A stretch of 64,000 nt of DNA from Lachnoanaerobaculum gingivalis (lineage in GTDB: Bacteria > Bacillota > Clostridia > Lachnospirales > Lachnospiraceae), in NCBI RefSeq assembly GCF_003862475.1, contig NZ_RRCO01000006.1, positions 1 through 64,000 on the forward strand, written 5' to 3'. A program made the position numbers and the translations under genes. The notes below the pieces were generated by a model. That model was not told where the DNA came from. It worked only from the letters and a program-made list of their open reading frames with translations, and searched no databases. Within the stretch, counting starts at the first letter, position 1, and every line of letters starts with the position of its first letter. This document shows, in pieces, positions 41,757-51,619 of this stretch.

Positions 41757-42614
41757 TTAGCCTTTAACTCCGGTGCTTGCAATTCCTTCTACAAAATATC
41801 GCTGTAGGAATATAAATAACACCATAACAGGAATTAAGGATATTACAGCTGCCGCCATTATTAGTGCATAATTTGAAGAATATTGTGTGTTAAACATACG
41901 TAGTATCAATTGAATAGTTTTCTTATTATTTGTGGAAAGATAAACTAATGGCCCCATAAAATCATTCCACTCAAATGTGAAAGTTGTTATACAAAGTGTT
42001 GCAATTGCCGGTTTTGAAAGTGGTAACATTATTTTTGCATATATTCCATACTCACTTAGACCATCAATCCTAGATGCTTCCAATAGCTCATTTGGTATAC
42101 CCATATAAAATTGCCTAATAAGAAATACACCTGTTGCTGTAAAAGTATGCATCATAATTAATCCAATATGAGAATCCGTTAATTTTAACTTACTCATCAT
42201 TATGAACTGTGGAACCATGTATACTTGCCAAGGAACAGAAATAGTTAGAATATATATCATAAATATAATATCTCTACCTTTAAATTTTAGCTTTGCAAAT
42301 GAATATGCTGCAAATGTTGATGTAAGTATTTGTAGTACTGTAACAATTACTGTTATTTTTATACTATTTACAAATCCTGTAAGCAATGGTACCTTTTCCC
42401 AAATAACTTTATAATTACTCCACTGAGCTACAGTAGGAATCCATTGTATTGGAAACGCAAACACATCTTTTTCGTTTTTTAAAGATGAAGATAGCATCCA
42501 AACAAATGGGATTAACATTATGAATGCACCGAATAACAGAAATATATATACAGTCATTAAAGGTATTATTTTATATTTATCATTTTTATTATTGTATATT
42601 TTAATATTCACCAT
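41757..42614 (-). CDS. CUT1 sugar ABC permease, MalG-like
   Basis: A 285-residue permease with six membrane helices and the MalG-type motif EASRIDGLSEYGIYAKIMLP LSKPAIATLCI. MVPQFIMMSKLKLTDSHIGL is another family hallmark. With the MalF-like partner it imports the oligosaccharide or glycoside delivered by the binding protein. No ATPase is encoded here, so it probably uses a shared MsmK-type ATPase, as is usual in CUT1 systems. It is followed directly by the GH2 gene. Confidence 0.92.
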   Translation of the reverse strand: MVNIKIYNNKNDKYKIIPLMTVYIFLLFGAFIMLIPFVWMLSSSLKNEKDVFAFPIQWIPTVAQWSNYKVIWEKVPLLTGFVNSIKITVIVTVLQILTSTFAAYSFAKLKFKGRDIIFMIYILTISVPWQVYMVPQFIMMSKLKLTDSHIGLIMMHTFTATGVFLIRQFYMGIPNELLEASRIDGLSEYGIYAKIMLPLSKPAIATLCITTFTFEWNDFMGPLVYLSTNNKKTIQLILRMFNTQYSSNYALIMAAAVISLIPVMVLFIFLQRYFVEGIASTGVKG

Positions 42615-42630
42615 AAATACCCCTTACCAT

Positions 42631-43563
42631 TTAAAGATAGTCTGTAAACTTCTTTTCCGCCTTAAATTCCATAATAGAAATTGCAACTACCATTGTCATA
42701 AGTACCATCGCAACAGCACTTGCATAACCAAATTTCAGACTTACAAATGCACTATTATAAATATGATATGCCAAAACCTTTGTCGCCTCTCCCGGTCCGC
42801 CTTGCGTGGTGATGTACATAATATCATATGACTTAAAAGTAGATATTATTAGCATCATTAATACAAAAAATGTTGTAGGTGTTATACATGGCCATATAAC
42901 ATTTGTAAACTGCTTCCATTTTCCGGCTCCATCAATCTGTGCTGCTTCATATAGTTCTCTTGGTACTCCTTGTAGACCGGCTAAATAAACAATCATGTAA
43001 TACCCCATATTTTTCCAAACAGTAAGTCCTATAATAGTTGGCATTGCCCACGTCTGTGATGCAGCCCATCTAGGTGGAACTGATACTCCTAATTTTATTA
43101 GAATCTGATTTACCGGTCCCTTGTCAGGATTAAATAATGCCATCCAAACAACTGCTACTGCTACTAAAGATGCTATATATGGAAAAAAGAAACACGATCT
43201 AAAGAACTCCTTCCCTTTTATTGGCTTATTCATTATAATGGCAAGCCCTAAAGAAACCATTAAAGTTAAAGGGACTGTAACAGCTGTATAATACAGTGTG
43301 TTTTTTAACGCAATAGGAAAGCTTTTATCATTTGTAAACATTGTAATATAATTACTAAGACCAACAAATTTTATATCAGAATTTCCTGCATTCCATTCGC
43401 AAAAACTCAGTATTAATGCAAATACAATGGGTAAAAATGTAAAAATAAAGAAGCCTATTAAATTAGGCAATATGAATGAATATGCAACCATAGTATTTCG
43501 AAATTTAGTACTACGTTTTCTTACTGATACTTCAACTGTTTTGCCTTTAACCCAACCAAACAT
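42631..43563 (-). CDS. CUT1 sugar ABC permease, MalF-like
   Basis: About 310 residues. Typical blocks are AYSFILPNLIGFFIFTFLPI, ALKNTLYYTAVTVPLTLMVS, and YEAAQIDGAGKWKQFTNVIW PCITPT (EAA loop). I place the start at 43563 (MFGWVKGK), nine bases after GGAG. The longer frame upstream reads back into the intercistronic region. It lies 16 bases before the MalG-like gene. A stem-loop between it and the binding-protein gene probably sets differential expression. Confidence 0.9.
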   Translation of the reverse strand: MFGWVKGKTVEVSVRKRSTKFRNTMVAYSFILPNLIGFFIFTFLPIVFALILSFCEWNAGNSDIKFVGLSNYITMFTNDKSFPIALKNTLYYTAVTVPLTLMVSLGLAIIMNKPIKGKEFFRSCFFFPYIASLVAVAVVWMALFNPDKGPVNQILIKLGVSVPPRWAASQTWAMPTIIGLTVWKNMGYYMIVYLAGLQGVPRELYEAAQIDGAGKWKQFTNVIWPCITPTTFFVLMMLIISTFKSYDIMYITTQGGPGEATKVLAYHIYNSAFVSLKFGYASAVAMVLMTMVVAISIMEFKAEKKFTDYL

Positions 43564-43657
43564 CTTAGCCATCTCCAATCTGTTTAAAATCAGTATTTCA
43601 AAACAAAATATAAATAATCTACTCGACAAAAATTTGTCGCATCTATCAAAACAGGGA

Positions 43658-43684
43658 GAGCCTTTGTTAAAATTACAAAGGCTC
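43658..43684 (-). promoter_or_regulatory. Intercistronic stem-loop
   Basis: GAGCCTTTGT and ACAAAGGCTC form a 10-bp stem 17 bases after the binding-protein stop. There is no T run on the operon strand, so it is more likely a processing or stabilising structure than a full terminator. A second small hairpin (CGACAAA/TTTGTCG) lies at 43624-43638. Confidence 0.6.
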
Positions 43685-43701
43685 CAAAAATTTAACTAAT
43701 A

Positions 43702-44997
43702 TCACTTAAGTTCATTTACTCTTTCCGTCATATGTTTTATTCCCTCTTCAGGAGTCTCTGTTCCTGTCATTATTGCACTATGTTCCTCATTAATAATTGT
43801 ATCTATCTCTTTTGCCTTTATACTCATAGGGAACTCTATAACATATGTGTCAAGATCTATATATCTAGATAAATTCTCAGGTACACCTTTATGTGATTCC
43901 GGTAAAGCATCAAAAATATTATTTACAGCTTCCCCACCAAATCCTGGAAGTATTCCATTTTGAGCTAAAATTTTAGCACCTTCCTCTCCACAAATATATT
44001 TTATAAATTCCCATGCGACCTCAGGGTTTTTAGAATACTTACCAATAGACACAGGAGTAACGCCACCAACTGCCTTATCATTTGCTTCACCTTTATCATT
44101 AGGTAGAGAGCATACTCCCCAATTAAAATCTGCATTCTCACACAGCATATTTATGTACCATGTACCAATTTCCAACATTGCAGCTTGTTGATTATAAAAT
44201 ACTCCTGAATAATGTATATTAGATGTTTTTAAAGAGCCATAATCTTGAGTAAACTGCTTGCTCTGCATATCCAGAATAGTATTGTAGTAAGGAATAAGAG
44301 CCTCATATGTACTACTGTCTATGGGGTTAAACTCTTCTACTCTTCTTGCATATTGTGATACATTACTCGTCCAAGTATGTGTATGTGCACCATACACTTT
44401 ATCATTCCCTTCACCACTAGTCATTTTCTCAGCAAGATCTTCGTATTCTTTCATTGACATTCCATCCTTTGGGTATGCAACTCCGGCTTTATCAAACAAA
44501 TCCTTATTATAGAAAAGTAGAGTATTATCTTTTCGGAATGGCACTCCATATGTCTTATTATCCATTGTCAGCTGCTCTATAAGGCCGGAGTAATTTCTCT
44601 TATCAAAATCTTTATCCTGCTCCATGAAATTATCCAACTCCATAATATGACCTTGTGAAATTAAAGCATTGATTGTAGGTATATCTTTGTTGAACACAAT
44701 ATCAAAATCAGTCTTTGCCGACATCTGTGTAAGTATAGATGTATCAAACTCATCAGATGAAAATTCTACTGCTTCACACTTTATATTTGGATACTTTTCA
44801 CTAAATGAATTAAATATATTCTTAAAGTATTCTGTATTGGAATAATCCCATAAAGCTATCTTTAGTGTTACCGCTCCATTCCCAGAATCCTGTTGAGTGG
44901 AATTCTTTGCACTATTTTCTCCTTTTCCTCCACAACCAACCATCAACCCGGCTACTGCAACGATACTTAGCAATCTTCTTACAATTTTACTTTTCAT
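43702..44997 (-). CDS. CUT1 sugar ABC binding lipoprotein
   Basis: A 431-residue SBP_bac_1 protein with the lipobox VAGLMVGCGGKG (Cys 22). It has KIALWDYSNTEYFKNIFNSF, GVPFRKDNTLLFYNKDLFDK AGV and SIGKYSKNPEVAWEFIKYIC, the usual order for this family. It captures the carbohydrate substrate outside the cell; a glucuronide or oligosaccharide is inferred from the GH2 neighbour. First gene of the operon, with AGGAGG before the ATG, divergent from the AraC regulator. Confidence 0.92.
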   Translation of the reverse strand: MKSKIVRRLLSIVAVAGLMVGCGGKGENSAKNSTQQDSGNGAVTLKIALWDYSNTEYFKNIFNSFSEKYPNIKCEAVEFSSDEFDTSILTQMSAKTDFDIVFNKDIPTINALISQGHIMELDNFMEQDKDFDKRNYSGLIEQLTMDNKTYGVPFRKDNTLLFYNKDLFDKAGVAYPKDGMSMKEYEDLAEKMTSGEGNDKVYGAHTHTWTSNVSQYARRVEEFNPIDSSTYEALIPYYNTILDMQSKQFTQDYGSLKTSNIHYSGVFYNQQAAMLEIGTWYINMLCENADFNWGVCSLPNDKGEANDKAVGGVTPVSIGKYSKNPEVAWEFIKYICGEEGAKILAQNGILPGFGGEAVNNIFDALPESHKGVPENLSRYIDLDTYVIEFPMSIKAKEIDTIINEEHSAIMTGTETPEEGIKHMTERVNELK

Positions 44998-45206
44998 ACA
45001 TTTCCTCCTAATTTCAATTAAATATATAGAACAATTTCTATATCAATTTCATATTGTTACGTTCATTACTCATGATTATATATTACAATATAACCAACTT
45101 TTTTATATTGCTTTTTTGGCATATTTTGTGTTATATTCTGCACATAATACATTTTTTACTGTATTTTAAATAAATATTTAATAATAAATCAGGAGGTACA
45201 AAAACT

Positions 45207-46100
45207 ATGTCTAATATTGTCGAGCCTAACGATACTAAGAATGCAATTATAGAGAATGTTCTACCATTTGATGTTGTTCACCAAACAACTAGTTCTCTTA
45301 ACAGTTACCTTCACTATCATCCAAATTATTACGAGCTTTATATTTTTATAAACGGATCTGCAACATTATATATAGAAGGTAAACTATATAACCTCTCTCC
45401 GGGAGATACATTTTTTATCAGCCCGGAAATTCCACATATGGTCAAAAAATCAGATGACATCTCTTCCTATTCCAGAGTTGTTGTTCATATATCACCTGAA
45501 CTCCTTGAAGATATCTCATCCGGTGAACTATACTTTAATACTTTTATAGAAGATATGTTAAATAAGCGATATAGATTATCCAATCAGGAACTGTCTTTGA
45601 TAGTTTCATATGTTGATTCACTATCATATGAACTTGAATCTTTTGATAAACCATGTCACTGGATGATGGTACGCTCACTATACTCATTAATAATATCTTC
45701 TATTATTAGACATACACAGAGTACTCCAAGTAAACCTCTTGATTATCCTAAAATAATTCAAGACATACTAACATATATAGATAAACATCTTACAGAAGAA
45801 AATTTATCTATACAAAGTATTTCAAATAACCTAAATGTTTCTAAATCATATATTAGCCATACTTTCAAAGAATACTTTAATGAGAGTATTTGGCAAAATA
45901 TAATTTATAAACGTTTATTACTTGCACAAAAGTTGCTTCTCTCAGGCCAAACTGTAACTTATTCCTGCTTTTCATGTGGCTTTACCAGCTACTCAAATTT
46001 TATAAAGGCATTTTCAAAAATGTTTGGAGATACACCGCACAAATATATTACTAAGCATAAAAATTACAAAAAAGAAAAAATCATTAAAATATCAAAATAG
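45207..46100 (+). CDS. AraC-family regulator of the sugar locus
   Basis: A 297-residue protein with an N-terminal cupin (HYHPNYYELYIFINGSATLY; LSPGDTFFISPEIPHM) and a C-terminal double helix-turn-helix (LSIQSISNNLNVSKSYISHT FKEYFNESIWQ and TYSCFSCGFTSYSNFIKAFS KMFGDTPHKY). It most likely binds a sugar or glycoside and controls the divergent transporter-GH2 operon across the 209-base intergenic space. AGGAGG lies upstream of the ATG. An IS66 element begins 35 bases after its stop. Confidence 0.9.
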   Translation: MSNIVEPNDTKNAIIENVLPFDVVHQTTSSLNSYLHYHPNYYELYIFINGSATLYIEGKLYNLSPGDTFFISPEIPHMVKKSDDISSYSRVVVHISPELLEDISSGELYFNTFIEDMLNKRYRLSNQELSLIVSYVDSLSYELESFDKPCHWMMVRSLYSLIISSIIRHTQSTPSKPLDYPKIIQDILTYIDKHLTEENLSIQSISNNLNVSKSYISHTFKEYFNESIWQNIIYKRLLLAQKLLLSGQTVTYSCFSCGFTSYSNFIKAFSKMFGDTPHKYITKHKNYKKEKIIKISK

Positions 46101-46205
46101 TAAAACTACTGTAATGATCTCGATGTAAGCGTCAATTCAAGTACGCCTCCCCATAAATATACTTCCACTATAAAATAATTTTATACTAAATATGTGGAGG
46201 TGCCT

Positions 46206-46508
46206 ATGGCTAAATATCCTAAAGAAGAAAAAGAGCAATTGATTGAGGAGTTTAAAAATAGTGGATTAAGTATCGCAAGCTGGACTTGGAAGAATGGATT
46301 ACCTATTTCAACAGTCACAAGATGGGTGAGTAAACATTATAAGAAATCAAAGCACTCTAAGGATGTTAAATTTATTGAAATCAAGACAACACAAGCCGGC
46401 AAGACCCTAAAGATAGAGATAGGTGCTGTCAACATCTTAGTGGATAGATATACTGATCTTGAACTACTTGCAAAGGTGATCAAGGTGGTGAATGAAATAA
46501 ATGTTTAA
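46206..46508 (+). CDS. IS66 accessory protein TnpA
   Basis: About 100 residues with a helix-turn-helix (SIASWTWKNGLPISTVTRWV SKH) and the small C-terminal domain KTLKIEIGAVNILVDRYTDL, matching IS66 OrfA. I use the ATG at 46206, with GGAGG five bases upstream. It is intact although the rest of the element is not. It overlaps the start of tnpB, as usual. Confidence 0.85.
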   Translation: MAKYPKEEKEQLIEEFKNSGLSIASWTWKNGLPISTVTRWVSKHYKKSKHSKDVKFIEIKTTQAGKTLKIEIGAVNILVDRYTDLELLAKVIKVVNEINV

Positions 46509-46849
46509 CTATGACAGCTATCGTGTAATTCTTTCTTTTGGTGCTACTGATATGAGAGAAAATATAAACGGATTAGCTGAATTTGTTTAAGCAATTTCAA
46601 CCTTGATTCAAGAGATAAGGTAATATTTGCTTTTTGTAACAATGCGAGGGATGGGGTAAAGCTTCTTGTATGGGAAGATAATGGATTTTGGATTCATTTT
46701 AAAAGAATTGAAAAAGGACATGTGGTTTATCCGTCACAAAGTGATACAGAAATCACCATGGATTTATTAATAGACGACTTGAAAAATATAATCATGGCAC
46801 CGGGAATAAAACAAAAAATCAAACGTAGTAAAGTCTTCAAAAAATGTTG
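46501..46849 (+). pseudogene. IS66 TnpB, frameshifted
   Basis: MFNYDSYRVILSFGATDMRE NINGLAEFV is followed by a shift near 46590. The second frame gives IFAFCNNARDGVKLLVWEDN GFWIHFKRIEKG, the conserved TnpB core, and ends KVFKKC. A single base change would restore it. Confidence 0.85.
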
Positions 46850-46922
46850 ATTTTAATGGATTCATCATAGTTTTTATAGTATAATCTTTACATAAATATT
46901 TGAGATTTGGAGGTCCGGTGAA

Positions 46923-48521
46923 ATGAAAACTATATATGAATTGCAAGCAGAAATTTCTGGACTTAAGGCTATCTTACAGGATAAAGACAAAGAGATTGAG
47001 ATTTTAGAAAAAATAAAAAAGAAAAGAGTGAACAGATTGCTAAGTTAAAGAAATTAAATAATTGGTATATGGAGTAACTGAAATTAAAAGCAAAAGAGAA
47101 ATTTGGCAAATCAAGTGAAAAAGCTATTGATGGACAACTTTCTCTTTTTGATGTCTTCAATGAGGCTGAGACATTTAGAGAGCCAATTCAAAGTGAGCCA
47201 CCACAGGAAAGTATTATACCTGAACATAAAAGAAGAAAAGCTAAAAAAGGAAGTAAGTTTAATGACATTCCTGTTGAGGTAGTTGAATATAAATTAGATG
47301 AAAGTGAACAGGTATATGATAACTGCCACAGCCCTCTTACAGTTATGAAGAAAGAGATAAGAAAAGAACTGGTGGTAGTCCCTGCTGAGGTTAAGGTTAT
47401 AGAGCATGTGACTTATGTTTATAGTTGCAGAAACTGTGACAAGAATGGAGAGAGTGGCTTTATAAAGATAGCACCTCATCCTAAAGCTCTTATTAAAAAG
47501 AGTGTAGTATCACCAAGCTTTATGTCTTATATAATGAATCAAAAGTACACACTTGCACTACCACTATATAGAATGGAGCAAGAGTTTAAAAGATTAGGCT
47601 TTGAGATATCAAGACAAAATTTATCTAATTGGATCATAAAAGGAGCTAATCTTCTAAAGCCTATATATGAGCAGATAAAGCTTAGTCTACTAAATGAGAC
47701 ACTACTCCATGCAGATGAAACTGTCCTGGAGGTATTACATGAACCCGGAAAGGAAGCAGGAAGCAAGTCATATGTATGGGTGTATAGAACAAGCAAATAC
47801 AATACACATCCTGCAGTATTGTATGAATATACACTTGGTCGAAGCGGAGACTATGCTAAAAAATTTCTTGAGGATTGAAAGGAACTTACCTTTACTGCGA
47901 TGGTTATACACAGGATATAAAAAGCTTATGGATAAGACCTTATGCGGATGCCTTGTACATGCAAAGAGAAAGTTCCACGAAGCATACGAAGTTAATAGGA
48001 GTAATGAGTATGCAAAACAAGGGGAGACTTATCTAAGGAAACTATTCTGCTTGGAAGATAAGGCAGATGAATCCGGTCTTACATTGGAAATGAGACTGGA
48101 AATGAGAAAAAACGAGTCCAAACAAGTACTTGATGAGTTCTATAGTTGGATTTCACAAATAGAATCAAAAATCCTTCCTAAGAGTTTAATGTGGAAGGCT
48201 ATTACTTATGCAATAAATCAAAAAGAGTACTTAGAGAACTTTCTAAAGGATGCAAGAATACAATTAAGTAATAATCTTGCTGAACAAAGTGTGAAGCCAT
48301 TCGTTATAGGTAGGTCTAATTGGCTATTTGCGAATACACCTAACGGAGCTAATGCCTCTACATTGATATATAGTATAATTCAAAGTGCAATACTTAATAA
48401 CCTGATACCACAAAAATATCTTACATTTATTTTTGATACCATACAGTCAGGTGGAGATGCTTCGCTCTTAGTACCTTGGTCAGATGAGATTCCTGAGAGT
48501 TGTAAAAATAAAAAGTCGTAG
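46923..48521 (+). pseudogene. IS66 transposase TnpC, frameshifted
   Basis: Four frame pieces are visible. MKTIYELQAEISGLKAILQD stops near 47046. A second piece carries FGKSSEKAIDGQLSLFDVF. The main piece (47345-47878) contains the zinc region YVYSCRNCDKNG and the catalytic LLHADETVLEV. After a further shift at about 47876 come GCLVHAKRKFHEAYEV and SNNLAEQSVKPFVIGRSNWL with the final Glu. At least three shifts or stops make it inactive. Confidence 0.85.
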
Positions 48522-48594
48522 GTTTAGAATGATAAGTTCTAGTTCTATGACTTTTTTGCTCTATACGTACTTAGCTTGACGCTTACCAAAAATA

Positions 48595-49310
48595 GTGGTA
48601 GCTAAAGCAAATAGACACCGTGTATGTACTTCCGAAATGCCTAAATTTTTAGCTGCGTCTTGTTCCATTTATCGTTCTTTCATTAATAGAAAACTCTCTA
48701 CTACTACTCAGAGAAAAGAAGCTATTACAAAGAATATTCGATTTATTTATGATGTTTTTAAAACAAAACTGCTGTTCTCCTAAGGTAACTGGAGGTCTAT
48801 GTAAATCCAAAGAAACCATTGCCGAACGTACTGTATGTAAATATATGCGTAAAATAGGCATCGAAGCTCAATGGACTAAGCCTTTTACTACCACCACCAG
48901 AGGCTCTAAGTTTAATACTAAACTTACAAACATCCTTGATGAACAATTTAACCCATGATCCCCTAATTGTGTATAGTGTACAGATATTGCCTATATATGG
49001 ACTCAAATCGGATTTATTATCTTAATTGTGTAATGTACTTATTTACCAGTAAAATACTAGTCTGGGCTCTTTCGGATAATAATTGAAGAATTAGCCGTTA
49101 TAATCACTATTAATAAGGTAAAGGCTTATCGTAGCACTAAATTACCTTTAGTAATACATTAAGATCGTAGTCGCCAATATGTTTCACATTCTTAAACAAA
49201 CGTGAAGTCACCAAATCTATGCAACGTAGCTATTCTCACTGTATCTATCCATATAAGAATGGTTGTATTGAATCGTTTCATTCAATAATCAAAATAAAAT
49301 TACTAATCAG
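48595..49310 (+). pseudogene. IS3-family transposase remnant
   Basis: Scattered frames preserve the order of an IS3 OrfB: TVCKYMRKIGIEAQWTKPFT, LTNILDEQFNP, CTDIAYIWTQIGFI (first Asp), DRSRQYVSHS (the HSDRGSQYVS box) and a degraded CIESFHSIIK end. Many stops and shifts are present. Confidence 0.8.
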
Positions 49311-49399
49311 ATTCAAAACATAAAACTCTAATTATACCTATGAACTTGTTTTTAATACATTCAAGACTTTTTCAACACTACAAGTATCTATGGTCATTG

Positions 49400-49745
49400 T
49401 GATTATATGTCTCTTTGTACTGCCTGTATTTACGGCTTTTTCGAGTGAAAGATGTAACCTGTAAACCAAGCTTCTGCATTATACGTTGACATTTTGTTTA
49501 CAAAGTAGCCTTAATTTCTTAATTCTCCAACCACTCGACGATAACCATAATCCTTGTGAGTCTCTCTTATTTCAAGAATCTTCTCCTCGATTTCTTTGCC
49601 ATGGTTTTCACTATCAAATCTTTTCTGCCAGTATATATACGTTGCTTTAGGCATGCTTACATAAGAGAGAATATCTTTTAGTTTGAATTCTTCTCGTAGG
49701 CTGTTAATGGCGAATTCCGTTCTCTCATTTTTTCCCGTCCTCTAA
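49400..49745 (-). pseudogene. Second IS3-family remnant, opposite strand
   Basis: On the minus strand RERNSPLTAYEKNSN, KATYIYWQKRFDSENHGKEI EEKILEI and DYGYRRVVGELRN preserve the helix-turn-helix and start of an IS3 OrfB. The frame is repeatedly broken and no catalytic core follows. It faces the first IS3 remnant. Confidence 0.65.
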
Positions 49746-49835
49746 ACATAACCTCCTCAGTTTGCTCCTATGTCAAGATTATATAGTTAACAAACTTCGT
49801 GGAATAACATACCTGATGTACGTACATCTCTGAAT

Positions 49836-50040
49836 TTATTCTCTTAGAAAACCTTCACTGACTGTATCACTAAATCTTGTCATTATATCAACGAATACTA
49901 TCATGATCTCACCCACTCCACGGTTCTTAGTTCCAATCAGAATTCCAAACCAGTATTTTTCACTCTCATTTCCTACAACCCACATGCCCAATACTTCTTT
50001 ACAAACCTTTTTTAACATTAATCCAAGCGGATATATACTA
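49836..50040 (-). pseudogene. IS256-family transposase fragment
   Basis: KEVLGMWVVGNESEKYWFGI then NRGVGEIMIVFVDIMTRFSD matches the central IS256 region (normally KEVLGIWxGxNE...WxxxLxxLKNRGVxDILIxCxDGLxGF). Only about 60 codons remain. It is not a standalone gene. Confidence 0.75.
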
Positions 50041-50186
50041 CATCTCTAGTTTACACAAAATATACGCTATATAATAAATCGGAATATTTTCCTGCATCTC
50101 GGACAGCTAAACCTCTCACTTTAACTTTTACTTAACCTAGACATAAGACAAAACATTTATATCAATCAAGCTGTTCTATATAATAC

Positions 50187-51440
50187 TCAATACTGTTCTA
50201 TATAATACGCAATAATACTAAAGTCACAATATTCATTATCTTCATTCAAATATTTATGATTATTTTCTACTTCTATTATGTCAATACATCTATCTATTGA
50301 AACAACCACTGTTCCAACAAATATATGTTCATCATCCGAATCACAATGCAACTCTACACGATATTCTAATTCATAATTTATACATATACCACCTTCCGAT
50401 AAAAATGAATATACATTTTTTTCCCTCATAAAAGTGCAATCTTCAACACAATCAATATCCATATCAAAACCTAAATAATATTCTGAGTTTATGTATAAAT
50501 CATCTTGTATATCTTCTTCTATTTTCTCATTAACTCTATGAATAAAAGAATCATCATCTCTATTTAAATCTATATATACTTGAGATTCGAACATATTATA
50601 CAATCTAGAAGCATATTCTTGGAAAGTTTTTATTGTCATAAAATCAATTGACACTCCAGGATTCATCTCTGTAAATTCTTCATATAACTCACTCCTAAGA
50701 TTTAACAATATTTTTGTTTCTTCTACTTTCCCCAGTTCTTCTTTATCCCACCAATCATCTTTTTCATCATTTGTGATAAAAATCACATTATTCACCTTTT
50801 TCAAGCTTGGTAATTTCAATATTTCTTTCCACACAAACAAATCTCCAAACTTTTCTATACCGTCTTTTTTATCATCTTCAAATCCTGGTGGCAGACTATA
50901 CTTATACCTTAAATCCCCTTCCTTTATTATTTCCATTTTTTCAATAAACCCTATTTTACATCCTACTTGATTCTTATTTTTTAAATCATCAACAAATTTT
51001 TCAATGTCCTTTTCTATTGAATAATCCTCATATTCTACTCCAGCAAAGTCCTTATATGATTCTATCTCAACTATGGCTTCATCTAATTTTTTCAAAATAT
51101 TACTTGCGTATTTTTCTCTGCCATGATAACTATACCTCTCTGAGTTTTTGAAAATTTTTCTAAATTTTTCTTTACTATCATCAATAATCTTTTTTAGATC
51201 CTTCTCAAAATTCGAATATTTTTTCTTCAAATTACCAAATACCTGATATTTATTTTTATTGTACTCCATGATGACTTGGTTTGGAATCCATATCAAATCA
51301 CTGCATTTATAAAATATTCCCATAATATTTTTACTTGTATATATCGAGTATCTTGCTAAATCTAAAATAACATTTGTATCTAAAATTATCATTGTATCTT
51401 TGGCTTTTAATTTTTTTTCAAATTCATTATATTTAATCAT
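50187..51440 (-). CDS. PIN-like-domain nuclease, probable effector
   Basis: A 417-residue soluble protein. The N-terminus has the PIN opening MIILDTNVILDLA (Asp21, Asn23), then WIPNQVIMEYNKNK with Glu59, and after a long helical insertion FGDLFVWKEIL (Asp200) and NNVIFITNDEKDDWWDKEEL (Asp225). This Asp-Glu-Asp-Asp order over a helical insert fits PIN-like (PIN_8/DUF4935-type) nucleases, which cut RNA. A second acidic domain follows (about 260-417) with no recognised fold. It lies 180 bases after the receiver-HEPN gene in the same direction. A 22-bp palindrome stands upstream of its start. Confidence 0.75.
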   Translation of the reverse strand: MIKYNEFEKKLKAKDTMIILDTNVILDLARYSIYTSKNIMGIFYKCSDLIWIPNQVIMEYNKNKYQVFGNLKKKYSNFEKDLKKIIDDSKEKFRKIFKNSERYSYHGREKYASNILKKLDEAIVEIESYKDFAGVEYEDYSIEKDIEKFVDDLKNKNQVGCKIGFIEKMEIIKEGDLRYKYSLPPGFEDDKKDGIEKFGDLFVWKEILKLPSLKKVNNVIFITNDEKDDWWDKEELGKVEETKILLNLRSELYEEFTEMNPGVSIDFMTIKTFQEYASRLYNMFESQVYIDLNRDDDSFIHRVNEKIEEDIQDDLYINSEYYLGFDMDIDCVEDCTFMREKNVYSFLSEGGICINYELEYRVELHCDSDDEHIFVGTVVVSIDRCIDIIEVENNHKYLNEDNEYCDFSIIAYYIEQY

Positions 51441-51491
51441 TAAATCATTACCACAACAACTAAATTTACCCTACACTATATAATACATTGG

Positions 51492-51513
51492 CTATATTAT
51501 GTATATAATATAG
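51492..51513. promoter_or_regulatory. Palindrome upstream of the PIN gene
   Basis: CTATATTAT, a GTAT centre and ATAATATAG form a perfect 9+4+9 palindrome 52 bases upstream of the PIN gene. It could be an operator, a promoter with TATAAT in each arm, or a weak hairpin. Confidence 0.45.
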
Positions 51514-51619
51514 AATATCAAGAACATTTTCTATAAATGTCTGCATCAACTTCACCGATAGAGGAAGTGTTGCGTTACAACTATGTTATATCACAACAGT
51601 CTTACTTTATAATTATTTT

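Larger units (their letters stand above)
46135..48586 (+). mobile_element. IS66-family element, decayed
   Basis: Terminal repeats are GTAAGCGTCAA at 46135 and its complement ending at 48586. tnpA is intact, while tnpB and tnpC are frameshifted. The eight bases on the two sides (ATCTCGAT and CAAAAATA) do not match, so there is no target duplication and one flank has probably been rearranged. Confidence 0.85.

Noticed and set aside
47694-48521. A separate 275-codon gene inside the IS66 region
   Set aside because: Its first part is out of frame with TnpC's catalytic text. The stretch is TnpC with frameshifts.
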